Made by a program: the position numbers and the translations under genes. Of a stretch of 52,338 nucleotides of DNA, positions 41,416 to 49,379 are shown one piece after another. Source of the DNA: an uncultured Sinobacteraceae bacterium. Its GTDB lineage: Bacteria > Pseudomonadota > Gammaproteobacteria > Steroidobacterales > Steroidobacteraceae. The stretch is taken from assembly GCA_937902995.1 (NCBI GenBank), contig CALEKY010000106.1, forward strand, positions 1 to 52,338, given 5' to 3'. The notes beneath the pieces are model-generated. The model saw nothing but the letters and a program-made list of their open reading frames with translations. It was not told where the DNA came from and searched no databases. Within the stretch, counting starts at the first letter, position 1; every line of letters begins with the position of its first letter.

Positions 41416-41464
41416 TTCAGCCTTCAGCCTTCAGTGTTCAGCCTTCAGTCTCAAGTCTTCAGCC
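41416..41464. repeat. Heptad array 9, longest single arm
   Basis: Seven strictly in-phase units: TTCAGCC four times, with TTCAGTG, TTCAGTC and TCAAGTC interspersed. There is no facing left arm, probably because the gap to the converging lipoprotein gene is only 83 bases. On the minus strand the array is followed by GGTAGAGCGCG, matching the head of element 7. Confidence 0.9.
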
Positions 41465-41478
41465 TCGCTGGGCGCGGC

Positions 41479-44400
41479 TCAGGACAAGTCGGCTAGCGCG
41501 GACGGTACTTGACGTCTCAACAGCGCATTCTGCGCGTCCCACAATTCCTTTCCCTCCACTCCAACCAGGAATCGCACATCGCCGCCGACGAGAACGGCGA
41601 TCGGCGTACCGTCGCGATAGAGCACACGATTGCCGGTGAGCGAAGGCACCCGCGGACCCGGTGTCAGAATACCGATCAAATTGAGCGGATCGGCCGCCGA
41701 GATCGAGATCAATTGATTCGTGTCGGCCGCGCGCCGGATCTCGCGAAGCGCACCGACCGCTTCGGGCAATGCGAACTGTTCGCCCGAGAATCCCGCAACG
41801 AAGCGTCCGCCGCGAATCTCACCGCGCGCCTCCAGCCGCCGCAAACACATGAGCAGCGTGCGCCATGGCGGTAGCCACTTGGCTTCGCGTTCGAGCAACT
41901 TCCAGAACACGACGCCCCAGCGTCGCAACAAGGTACGGCACACGTGCTCGATCGATTCAGGGTCCGCGCCGTTTCCGCGTTCCGTCGTCGGCGATTCCGA
42001 TTTGCGGACGATCGACCAACGTCCGGCGTCCTGCATACCGAAGATGGCGATGCGGCGTTTGCGGCGCGCATCGCGCGCGTGCGGGCGGCGGCGATCCGAC
42101 GGTACGAGCAGCGCACGCAGGCCGCCGAAGCTATCCGAGTTGACGATGCCGAGCGCGACCAGCTCGCCGAGCGCTTCTTCCGCTTGGCTCGGCAGCAGGC
42201 CGGCGCCGTCGACGATTTCGTCGAAGAACGATGCGCCGTGCTGTTGGATGAACTCGCGCACGCGTTGCGCTTTCGGCGTGAGCTCCGTCGTCGCAGGCGG
42301 CGCCGCAAAGGCGGTCCAGAGTTTCAGATTGCGTCGCGCGAGCAGCGCTATCGGCGTCGAACGCACGGGCGCAGCGCCGCGTTCGGAGTCGCTCGTTCGC
42401 GGCGCCATGCGCATCCACGTGATACGGCCGGCCAGCGATTGTTCGTCGAGCCATGCCGGATCGTATTCGGCAATGCGCATCGGCAGCACTTCCGTTTCCC
42501 ACGCGCCCGCAGGGGCATCGAAACCTTCCAACTGGCTCAACACTGCCGCGATGGCATCCGAGCCCTGCATGCGTGCGCCCGGCGCAACGTGCTGCCAGCC
42601 GAACAAGAATCGCAGGAAGTCGCTCGCTTGTACGGGCTCGATCTCGGCACGCAAGCGCTTGACGGTATAGCGATGGATGCGCGCCAACAGTCCGCGATCG
42701 CACCATTCCGTGCTCTGTTCCGCCGCGTTGCCCGTGAAGTTGCCGCGCATCGCGGAGCCTTCCGTTTCGAGCGCGAGAAGCGCAGCTTCGACGCGCGGCT
42801 CTGCGATGCCGGATGTTTGTGCGATGGCGGCGGCGGTCGTCGGTCCCAAGCCTGCAAGACGGCCGCGCACGACGGCAATCGCAGCATCCTCCGGCGACCA
42901 TTCCTTCATGTATGCGGAAGGAATGTGCGCATGAGGATCGAACGAAGCGTTCTCGACGAGCGTTCGGAAGATCGGCAATCGCTCGACGGCAACGTACAAC
43001 GTGCGCGTATTCGGCAGCTCGATCCGCGAGATCCGACCTTGCTTTTCCAGCGCACGAATGAGCTCGGGCCAGGCTGCATTCGCTGCGACTTCGTCTTGTG
43101 TCAGGAACGTCAGCCAAGAAAGCGCATCGTGAAGCTCGTCTGCCGTCGTCGCATCCGGCCAAGCTTCGTGTCTCACGCGTGCAATCGCATCGGGATCGAG
43201 ACGGCCGAGATCCGCAGCCGATTCGGGATCGAGCCAGCGGCGGCTCACGACGGCTTGCGTGCGGCGCTCTTCGAGCGGCGCATCGTCGAGGTAGGCGTAA
43301 GGACGTGCAGACAGCACTTCCAGTGCGAGCGGCGAAGGCTCGGTCAGGTCGCGCGCTTCGACACGAATTTCTCCGCTGACGAGCCCCTGCAGAAGCCGCT
43401 CGAATCCGTCGATGTCCATGGCTTCTTCGAGACAATCGCGCACGGTTTGCTGCACGAGCGGATGATCCGGTACGACGATGTCGCCGGAGATGTTCTCGAA
43501 ACAGGCGACTTGATCGGGGAACACCGCGGCGAGCAGATCTTCTGCATTCATGCGCGCCAATTGCGGCGGAACTTTCTTGCCGCCGCGGAAACGCGGCAGA
43601 GCGAGCGCAATCGATGCGCTCCAGCGCCAGCGCGTCGTGAACATCGGTGCGGCGAGCAAGGCTTGAATCAATATGTGTCGCGCACTGTTCGGGTGGAGAT
43701 AGCTCGCGACGTCTTTGAGCTCGAAGCTGTGAGCAGTCGTGAGCGACAGGATGATCGTGTCTTCGGTCGCCGCCGCTTGCAGCTCGAAATTGAACGTTCG
43801 GCAGAAACGCTTGCGCAGCGCGAGTCCCCAGGCGCGATTGATGCGGCTGCCGAACGGCGAATGAATGACGAGCTGCATGCCGCCGGCTTCGTCGAAGAAG
43901 CGCTCGAAGACGATGGTTTTCTGCGTCGGCAAACAACCCAGCGCTGCGTAGCCCGCGGCAAGATACGCCGTGAGCTGAGAAGCCGACTCGCGATCCAGAC
44001 CGACTTCTTCGATCAACCACTCCGCAGCGCGCGCGGTGTCCGGACCTTGTGCCGCGGCCGAGGATGTCAGACGCGCTTCCACTTCCCCGCGCAACCTCGA
44101 TACGGCTGCCGACAGCTCGTCCGTGCGTCCGGGCGCTTCGCCAATCCAGAACGGAATGGAGGGCGCCTCGCCGTGAGCATCTTCGACACGAACGGTGCTG
44201 CGCTCGACACGCAAGATGCGATACGACGTATTGCCGAGCTGGAATACGTCGCCCGCCAAGCTCTCGACCGCGAAATCCTCGTTGACCGTGCCGATGAGCA
44301 CACCATCGGGCTCGAGCCGCACTTGATAATCGGCCGTGTCGGGAATCGCGCCGCCGGAAGTGAGCGCTGTCAGTCGTGCGCCTTTTCGCCCGCGAATGAG

Positions 44401-45912
44401 CTGATTGACGGCATCGTGATAGAGCAGTGCACCGCGCCGGCCGCGGCGTGTGGTGAACCCTTCGGCGAGCATGGCGACGATCTCGTCGAACTGCTCCCGC
44501 GTCAGCGTTCTGTAGGGGTACGCCGCGCGCATCGTTTCGAACAGCGAACGCTCGCTCCGTTCTTGCGCGGCGGCTTCCGCGACGATCTGCTGTGCCAGCA
44601 CATCGATGGGCGCTTCGGGGATTTTCAGCCGATCGAGCTCGTCGCGCCGGACACAGTCGAGGAGCGCCGCGCATTCGACGAGATCGTCGCGCGACAGCGG
44701 AAACAAGCGCCCCTTGGGTGTTGCGCCAACTGCGTGCCCCGAGCGGCCCACACGTTGCAGAAACGCGTTGATCGAACGTGGCGAGCTGAGCTGGCAGACC
44801 AGATCCACATCGCCGATATCGATGCCGAGCTCGAGCGAAGCCGTCGCAACGAGCGCCTTGAGCTCGCCGCGTTTCAAGCGCTGCTCGGCGTCGAAACGCA
44901 ATTCTTTTGCGAGGCTTCCGTGATGAGCCGCAACGCACGACGGCGTGCGCGGCCTAGCGAGCGGTGCAGGCGGTGTTCGCTTGCCTTCTCCATCGGTTGC
45001 GGCTTGCGGTGCATCCAGTCGCTCGGACAGATGCCGGCACACGCGCTCGGCGAGCCGCCGCGTGTTCACGAACACCAGCGTCGTGCGGTGCGCGCGAATC
45101 AATTCGGCCAAGCGGTCGTAAACCTGCGTCCACACCTCGTTCGACATCACCGCTTCGAGCGGCGAGTCGGGCAGCTCGATCGCAAGATCTCGATGGCGCA
45201 CATGTCCGCTGTCGACGATCCGGCATTCGGCCTGGCCGTTCGCATCGATGTATTTCGCACCGACGAGGAAACGTGCGACTTCTTCGATGGGTTGTTGCGT
45301 GGCCGACAGTCCGACGCGTGTCAATCGGCGGCCAGTCAGCGCTTCCAATCGTTCGAGCGTGATCGAAAGATGCGAGCCGCGTTTGTTGCCGGCAATCGCG
45401 TGAATTTCATCGACGATCACCGTGCGCGTCGTCGCGAGCATTTCGCGGCCCGATTGCGAGCCGAGCAGGATGTACAACGACTCGGGTGTCGTGACGACGA
45501 TGTGCGGAGGACGCCGCCGCATCTGCGAACGTTCGGCCGAGGTCGTATCGCCGGTGCGAACCCAGGTGCGTATCTCGACATCGCGAATCGAATGCGCGCG
45601 CATCTCTTCGCGAATCCCGGCGAGCGGCGCTTCGAGATTGCGATTGATGTCGTTGGAAAGTGCTTTGAGCGGCGAGACATAGACGATGCGCGTTTCGTCC
45701 GGCAGCCCCCATTGCTCGCCTTCGCGCACGAGCTCGTCGATTGCGGCGAGGAACGCGGCGAGCGTCTTGCCCGAGCCGGTCGGTGCGGCGATCAGCACGT
45801 GCTGGCCAGAACGAATCTCCGGCCACGCTTCCTGCTGCGCCGGCGTCGGCGCATCGAACGTCTTGGCAAACCAAGACGCTACGGCCGGATGAAATAAGCT
45901 CTGGATATTCAT
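41479..45912 (-). CDS. lhr: Large helicase-related protein Lhr
   Basis: A superfamily 2 3'-5' DNA helicase linked to DNA repair. The 1477-residue protein is close to E. coli Lhr (about 1540). The core has Walker A (IAAPTGSGKTLAAF), motif Ia (YVSPLKALSND), DEIH (VIVDEIHAIAGNKRG), SAT (RVGLSATQQPIEE), motif IV (TLVFVNTRRLAERV), and motifs V-VI (SLELGIDIGDVD, QRVGRSGHAVG). A winged-helix domain, the Lhr-specific beta-barrel/domain 4 (about 500-850) and a long C-terminal domain follow; the C-terminal half is predicted to hold tandem winged helices and, in E. coli, uracil-DNA glycosylase activity. No clear ribosome binding site precedes the ATG. A long open frame on the other strand is a shadow. 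Confidence 0.95.
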   Translation of the reverse strand: MNIQSLFHPAVASWFAKTFDAPTPAQQEAWPEIRSGQHVLIAAPTGSGKTLAAFLAAIDELVREGEQWGLPDETRIVYVSPLKALSNDINRNLEAPLAGIREEMRAHSIRDVEIRTWVRTGDTTSAERSQMRRRPPHIVVTTPESLYILLGSQSGREMLATTRTVIVDEIHAIAGNKRGSHLSITLERLEALTGRRLTRVGLSATQQPIEEVARFLVGAKYIDANGQAECRIVDSGHVRHRDLAIELPDSPLEAVMSNEVWTQVYDRLAELIRAHRTTLVFVNTRRLAERVCRHLSERLDAPQAATDGEGKRTPPAPLARPRTPSCVAAHHGSLAKELRFDAEQRLKRGELKALVATASLELGIDIGDVDLVCQLSSPRSINAFLQRVGRSGHAVGATPKGRLFPLSRDDLVECAALLDCVRRDELDRLKIPEAPIDVLAQQIVAEAAAQERSERSLFETMRAAYPYRTLTREQFDEIVAMLAEGFTTRRGRRGALLYHDAVNQLIRGRKGARLTALTSGGAIPDTADYQVRLEPDGVLIGTVNEDFAVESLAGDVFQLGNTSYRILRVERSTVRVEDAHGEAPSIPFWIGEAPGRTDELSAAVSRLRGEVEARLTSSAAAQGPDTARAAEWLIEEVGLDRESASQLTAYLAAGYAALGCLPTQKTIVFERFFDEAGGMQLVIHSPFGSRINRAWGLALRKRFCRTFNFELQAAATEDTIILSLTTAHSFELKDVASYLHPNSARHILIQALLAAPMFTTRWRWSASIALALPRFRGGKKVPPQLARMNAEDLLAAVFPDQVACFENISGDIVVPDHPLVQQTVRDCLEEAMDIDGFERLLQGLVSGEIRVEARDLTEPSPLALEVLSARPYAYLDDAPLEERRTQAVVSRRWLDPESAADLGRLDPDAIARVRHEAWPDATTADELHDALSWLTFLTQDEVAANAAWPELIRALEKQGRISRIELPNTRTLYVAVERLPIFRTLVENASFDPHAHIPSAYMKEWSPEDAAIAVVRGRLAGLGPTTAAAIAQTSGIAEPRVEAALLALETEGSAMRGNFTGNAAEQSTEWCDRGLLARIHRYTVKRLRAEIEPVQASDFLRFLFGWQHVAPGARMQGSDAIAAVLSQLEGFDAPAGAWETEVLPMRIAEYDPAWLDEQSLAGRITWMRMAPRTSDSERGAAPVRSTPIALLARRNLKLWTAFAAPPATTELTPKAQRVREFIQQHGASFFDEIVDGAGLLPSQAEEALGELVALGIVNSDSFGGLRALLVPSDRRRPHARDARRKRRIAIFGMQDAGRWSIVRKSESPTTERGNGADPESIEHVCRTLLRRWGVVFWKLLEREAKWLPPWRTLLMCLRRLEARGEIRGGRFVAGFSGEQFALPEAVGALREIRRAADTNQLISISAADPLNLIGILTPGPRVPSLTGNRVLYRDGTPIAVLVGGDVRFLVGVEGKELWDAQNALLRRQVPSALADLS

Positions 45913-46121
45913 ACAGGAAGAGATCAGGATATCCGACCGTGCCAGAAAGGGAAGCCTGAAATTCCGCGCGACTCCTCATCCAGGGCCCGTGACCGGATGC
46001 GATCTGCAATCGAGAAAATCACGAGCCAAGACAGATCGTTCGCGGCATGATCGCAGACAATCCCGACAACTTCTGCTCGTCGGCTCAGTTACGATCCGGG
46101 AACACAACGCAAGGGGGATGT

Positions 46122-46529
46122 ATGTTCTTGAGACGGATAAGGAATGGTTTTGCAGTTTTCTTGGGCTGCCTGATGATCGCTGCAGCGTTCGCCGCCGGCA
46201 GCGAATTCCTGGGCGCATGGACCGGAACTTGGGAAGGCGCGGGCTCCGGCGGAAGCTTCAAAATCACGCTGACCGATTCCGAAGGAAAGCTTGGCGGCAA
46301 GGTCGATGTCGGCCAAGACACGGGCGATTACACCGCGACGTTCTCCACAGCTTCGCTGGAAGGCGGCACGTTCAAAGCGCGCTACGACTACACGCCCGAT
46401 CCGCAAGCAGAAATCATTCTCGAAGGCACATTTGCTGGAAACGAAGGCAAAGGCACTTGGGCGATGGTACAGAAAGGCGGCAACGAGCCGTTCTTCACTG
46501 GGACGTGGCAAGTGACGAGAAAAGACTGA
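46122..46529 (+). CDS. Small exported beta-rich protein, second copy of this design
   Basis: A 135-residue protein with a signal peptide (MFLRRIRNGFAVFLGCLMIA then AAFAAGSEF) and a mature ~110-residue beta-rich domain with repeated G-turns: LGAWTGTWEGAGSGGSFKIT, LGGKVDVGQDTGDYTATF, LEGTFAGNEGKGTW and FFTGTWQV. A family resemblance to the protein at 35482-35859 lies in the 'GxWxG' start and strand/turn rhythm rather than close identity. AAGGGGG lies upstream of the ATG. The TGA stop is inside the first GACTGAA unit of element 10. Function unknown. Confidence 0.8.
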   Translation: MFLRRIRNGFAVFLGCLMIAAAFAAGSEFLGAWTGTWEGAGSGGSFKITLTDSEGKLGGKVDVGQDTGDYTATFSTASLEGGTFKARYDYTPDPQAEIILEGTFAGNEGKGTWAMVQKGGNEPFFTGTWQVTRKD

Positions 46530-46708
46530 AGACTGAAGGCTGAGGGTGGTAGAACCGAGCTATCGATTCTCCTCTGCGATAGTGGGGCAGCACGCCGAAC
46601 CGCGCGCTTACGATGCTGCGCGAGGCAAATTCATTCGCGAGAGATTGCAGGGGAGGGATACTTGCGCGCGCATAGCGCGCGTCTTCCTTCAGCCTTCAGT
46701 CTTCAGCC
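46524..46708. repeat. Heptad element 10 between convergent genes
   Basis: The left arm (46524-46551) is GACTGAA twice, GGCTGAG, GGTGGTA. The right arm (46688-46708) is TTCAGCC, TTCAGTC, TTCAGCC. Inside the right arm is a 7-bp GC hairpin (46665-46671 with 46675-46681). Both flanking stop codons fall in or on the arrays. Confidence 0.88.
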
Positions 46709-48255
46709 TAGTGAGCAACCAATGTCGCTCGCTCGATCACTTCTCCGCGCAGAATTACCTTGTCGATCGAGTCCCATGCGCGCACGGTTTCGAACGGATT
46801 CAAATTGAGCAACAACAGATTGGCGATCTTGTTCGGTTGCACGGTTCCGTAATCGCGTTCGAGACCGAACTGCCGCGCATTGTTGATCGTGGCGGCGCGA
46901 AAGATTGCGTCGAGCGGAACGCCTGCCTGAGCCATCGCGCGCATCTCGCGGTATGTGTCGTAGCCCGGCTGATTGCCGTAAATGGGACCGGAGGGCGTAT
47001 CGCTGCCGAGTAACAGTGGATGGCCGAGATCGTGCAAGTACTTCGCGGCGCGCAGATTGCGATTCGCAACTTGCAGCTCCATCTGCATGATCTTGGCGTC
47101 CGGCATATCGCCCATCTGCGACTTGAGCTCGTGCTTGTACCATTGGCCGGCGTCGCTCGCGTACCAAGCAAGCAACTTGCTCGGAACCACCTTCGCATAG
47201 GTTGGATCTTTCAGCGTATCCGACCGGAACAGGTCGGCCTCGCCGTAGATCACGCGTAGCGTCGGCTGATAGCCGATCTTGCGTTCGCTTATGCTGCGCA
47301 GATGCGCGGCGATGGGCTCCGGAATGCCATCCGTCGAATTCGATTGCTCCCAATGCCACAGTCCATGGGCAAGCACGTCCACGTCGCCTGCCAGCGCTCG
47401 CCGTTGCCACGTAAGCGCATTCGCATGCGCGAGTACGAGCCGTCCCTTGGCACGCGCCGCGGCATGCAAGCGGCGTAACGTCTCCTCGCTGGGGACCGGC
47501 CACATGCTGCTCTCGCCGAAACCGTCTTCGATGAAGACCTTGATGCAATTCGCGCCGCTTGCAGCGATACGCTCGACCACGGCTTCCGGCGTGTGATCCT
47601 CCGCTTTGGCTCCAGCGGGTAGCGGATGTTCTTTGGCGTTGGCCGGTTCGTAGATCCAATTCGGCATGATCGTGTAACGCACGCTCGGCGGAATGAACGC
47701 CGTGGGATAACCGTCCAGTACCGGCGCACCGCCGCACCAGAACAAGTCGGGATGCTGAGGCTGATCGAGAAAGGATCGATTGAGCTCGGGACTGCTGTTC
47801 GTATCGAGCACCTGCGTGACGCCGAAATACAAGTAGCTGCGCGGCTGCTGTCGAAAGTACTCGCTGTGCAGAGCTCGAATCTCCGGATCGTCGCTGACGA
47901 ACGGCAGTCCCACGGCATCGGAGGTGTGAACGTGCGAATCCATGATGCCGGGCGACAAGAACTTGCCGCGGCCGTTCACGCGTTGCGCATTGGCGGCTTC
48001 GATCGGCTTGTCGCTGATCGACACGATGCGCTCGCCGCGAATCAAGACGTTGCGCGGTCCGCTCGCACGCGAAACTTCGGGCGAGATGATCGCGACGTTC
48101 TCGATCAGCACGTCGGCGGACGCGATGCCCACGCCGACGACACACGCAAGAATGCACGCTTGAGCTCGCTGCAACGCCGTGCACGGCACCGCGGCAAGCC
48201 TGGTGTGTAAACGAGAGCTCGATCCCGATTCGATTCGCTGCCGTCGATGCTGCAT
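46708..48255 (-). CDS. Exported amidohydrolase-superfamily protein
   Basis: A 515-residue metal-dependent hydrolase. The N-terminus carries Arg-rich residues then a hydrophobic stretch (AQACILACVVGVGIASA) that looks like a long signal peptide. The catalytic barrel has the HxH pair (IMDSHVHTSD), further His in VLAHANALT and DVLAHGLW, and the metal Asp in LLLGSDTPSG, followed by the AATINNARQFGLE ending typical of imidazolonepropionase/prolidase-like amidohydrolases. Substrate unknown; N-acyl amino-acid or dipeptide hydrolysis is possible. AGAGGTGAT precedes the ATG. It lies five bases after the tandem-YjbR gene, probably in one operon. Confidence 0.87.
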   Translation of the reverse strand: MQHRRQRIESGSSSRLHTRLAAVPCTALQRAQACILACVVGVGIASADVLIENVAIISPEVSRASGPRNVLIRGERIVSISDKPIEAANAQRVNGRGKFLSPGIMDSHVHTSDAVGLPFVSDDPEIRALHSEYFRQQPRSYLYFGVTQVLDTNSSPELNRSFLDQPQHPDLFWCGGAPVLDGYPTAFIPPSVRYTIMPNWIYEPANAKEHPLPAGAKAEDHTPEAVVERIAASGANCIKVFIEDGFGESSMWPVPSEETLRRLHAAARAKGRLVLAHANALTWQRRALAGDVDVLAHGLWHWEQSNSTDGIPEPIAAHLRSISERKIGYQPTLRVIYGEADLFRSDTLKDPTYAKVVPSKLLAWYASDAGQWYKHELKSQMGDMPDAKIMQMELQVANRNLRAAKYLHDLGHPLLLGSDTPSGPIYGNQPGYDTYREMRAMAQAGVPLDAIFRAATINNARQFGLERDYGTVQPNKIANLLLLNLNPFETVRAWDSIDKVILRGEVIERATLVAH

Positions 48256-48259
48256 GGGA

Positions 48260-49099
48260 TCACCTCTTGGCCCGAGTTGCTCGAGCCTTGGATATGCGGC
48301 TACCAACCTCGGCGGTGTCGGTCTCGCGGGCATCGAGCGCCTTCAACATGCTGCGCAGCGCAAAATGCCTGTAGCTGAACAGCGCAAGCGAACGAATCTC
48401 GCGCCAGTTGGCGGTCTTCGTGACATCGACGGCGATCCAGCCGTTGTGTCCGATATAGGGCGGGATCGAGAACTGCGTGTCGCGAATCAAAAGCGCCTGT
48501 TGATCGACGCCGACCCAGAAGGCGAGCTGCAGCTTCCGGTCGTAGCGATAGCAGTACGCTTGCGCGAACACTTTCTTGCCTGCACGCCACACCGGAAAGC
48601 CGAATTGTGTCCCCTCGCTCGTTTCCGGGAACGACAAACAAATCTCGCGGAGATTCTCGACAACTTCCCGCGCGCGCGTCGACTGCATCGGGTCGATGTC
48701 TTCGAGCTTCATCTTCTCCGTTGGCGGATCGATCTCGATCGTCTTGCCGAGAGATTTGGCGAGCGCGGGTGGCGCAACTTTCTCGTAAGCCTCGCGCACG
48801 AGTTCGGCAACAACTTTCCAGGAAATGCCCTTGTCCAGGTGGACGCCCAGCCATCCGCGTGGTCCGACGTATGGGGGCACGAAGAAGTGTTTCGGTTCCG
48901 TGCTTACGTAGTGCTGCTGTGCGCCTTGCGGCGAATTGAGCCACAGTGCAATACGTCCATCGCCGTGATGATTGACGACGAAGCTGGCGAACGTCTTGCC
49001 CTTGACGCGAAAGTCGGGTTGACCGTGCGAGATGACTTCCTCTGTGCCAGGAAACCACAGACAAATCTCGCGAACGGCTTGAGGGATGTCTTTGGGCAT
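48260..49099 (-). CDS. Tandem MmcQ/YjbR-domain protein
   Basis: A 279-residue cytosolic protein containing two copies of the YjbR (DUF419) fold, a CyaY-like DNA-binding fold. Copy 1 (about 1-115): REICLWFPGTEEVISHGQPD then FVPPYVGPRGWLGVHLDK. Copy 2 (about 145-260): REICLSFPETSEGTQFGFPV then SIPPYIGHNGWIAVDVTK. Single-domain YjbR proteins are usually about 115 residues, so this arose by internal duplication. GGAGGAAACGG precedes the ATG at 49099. A short GGCTGAA array lies 13 bases upstream of the start. Function unknown. Confidence 0.85.
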   Translation of the reverse strand: MPKDIPQAVREICLWFPGTEEVISHGQPDFRVKGKTFASFVVNHHGDGRIALWLNSPQGAQQHYVSTEPKHFFVPPYVGPRGWLGVHLDKGISWKVVAELVREAYEKVAPPALAKSLGKTIEIDPPTEKMKLEDIDPMQSTRAREVVENLREICLSFPETSEGTQFGFPVWRAGKKVFAQAYCYRYDRKLQLAFWVGVDQQALLIRDTQFSIPPYIGHNGWIAVDVTKTANWREIRSLALFSYRHFALRSMLKALDARETDTAEVGSRISKARATRAKR

Positions 49100-49111
49100 C
49101 CGTTTCCTCCA

Positions 49112-49379
49112 GGCTGAAGGCAGAGCGCTTTCGCGCATCTTCGCATCTGGAAGGTGCGAAGGGAAAAGGGATTGGTGGGGAAAGGGGAAAAGGGAAAAGG
49201 GAAAAGGGAAAGGGACAGAGTGTTCGCGCTCAGCGTCCCTTAAGAAGAGACAGCGATGGTGCGTTGTACGGAGAGATTCTGAGTGAAGTACTGAACTTGA
49301 TTCGTCAGTTACCGTGCTGGGCGTTCCTTGGAGCTGGCGTGCAGCGTCCGTTTCCCTTTTCCCCTTTCCCTTTTTCCCT
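49112..49379. repeat. Heptad element 11, GGGAAAA type
   Basis: GGCTGAA and GGCAGAG (49112-49125) are followed by a left arm of GGGAAAA and GGGATTG (49161-49174) and, after a two-base phase slip, six more units (49177-49218). The right arm (49351-49378) is four units of TTTCCCT, TTTCCCC or TTTTCCC. The minus-strand spoVR stop (TAG) directly abuts it. The 132 bases between the arms show no gene. Confidence 0.88.

Noticed and set aside
41416..41464. Heptad arrays considered as CRISPR
   Set aside because: Unit length is 7 bases with no spacers, and no cas genes are present.
41944..45897. 1317-residue open frame on the plus strand opposite lhr
   Set aside because: Arg/His-rich, low-complexity translation with no domain pattern; it is the mirror frame of a GC-rich gene whose minus-strand product is clearly Lhr.
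49161..49379. GGGAAAA tracts considered as an assembly or sequencing artefact
   Set aside because: The units vary in content, keep a 7-base phase and have a complementary partner arm, which a homopolymer-type artefact would not produce.
938..49379. Heptad elements considered as ordinary intrinsic terminators
   Set aside because: Except at 971-1003 and the weak case at 36071, the hairpins lack T-tracts, and arrays also occur in 5' leaders (hemE, csaA), so termination alone does not explain them.
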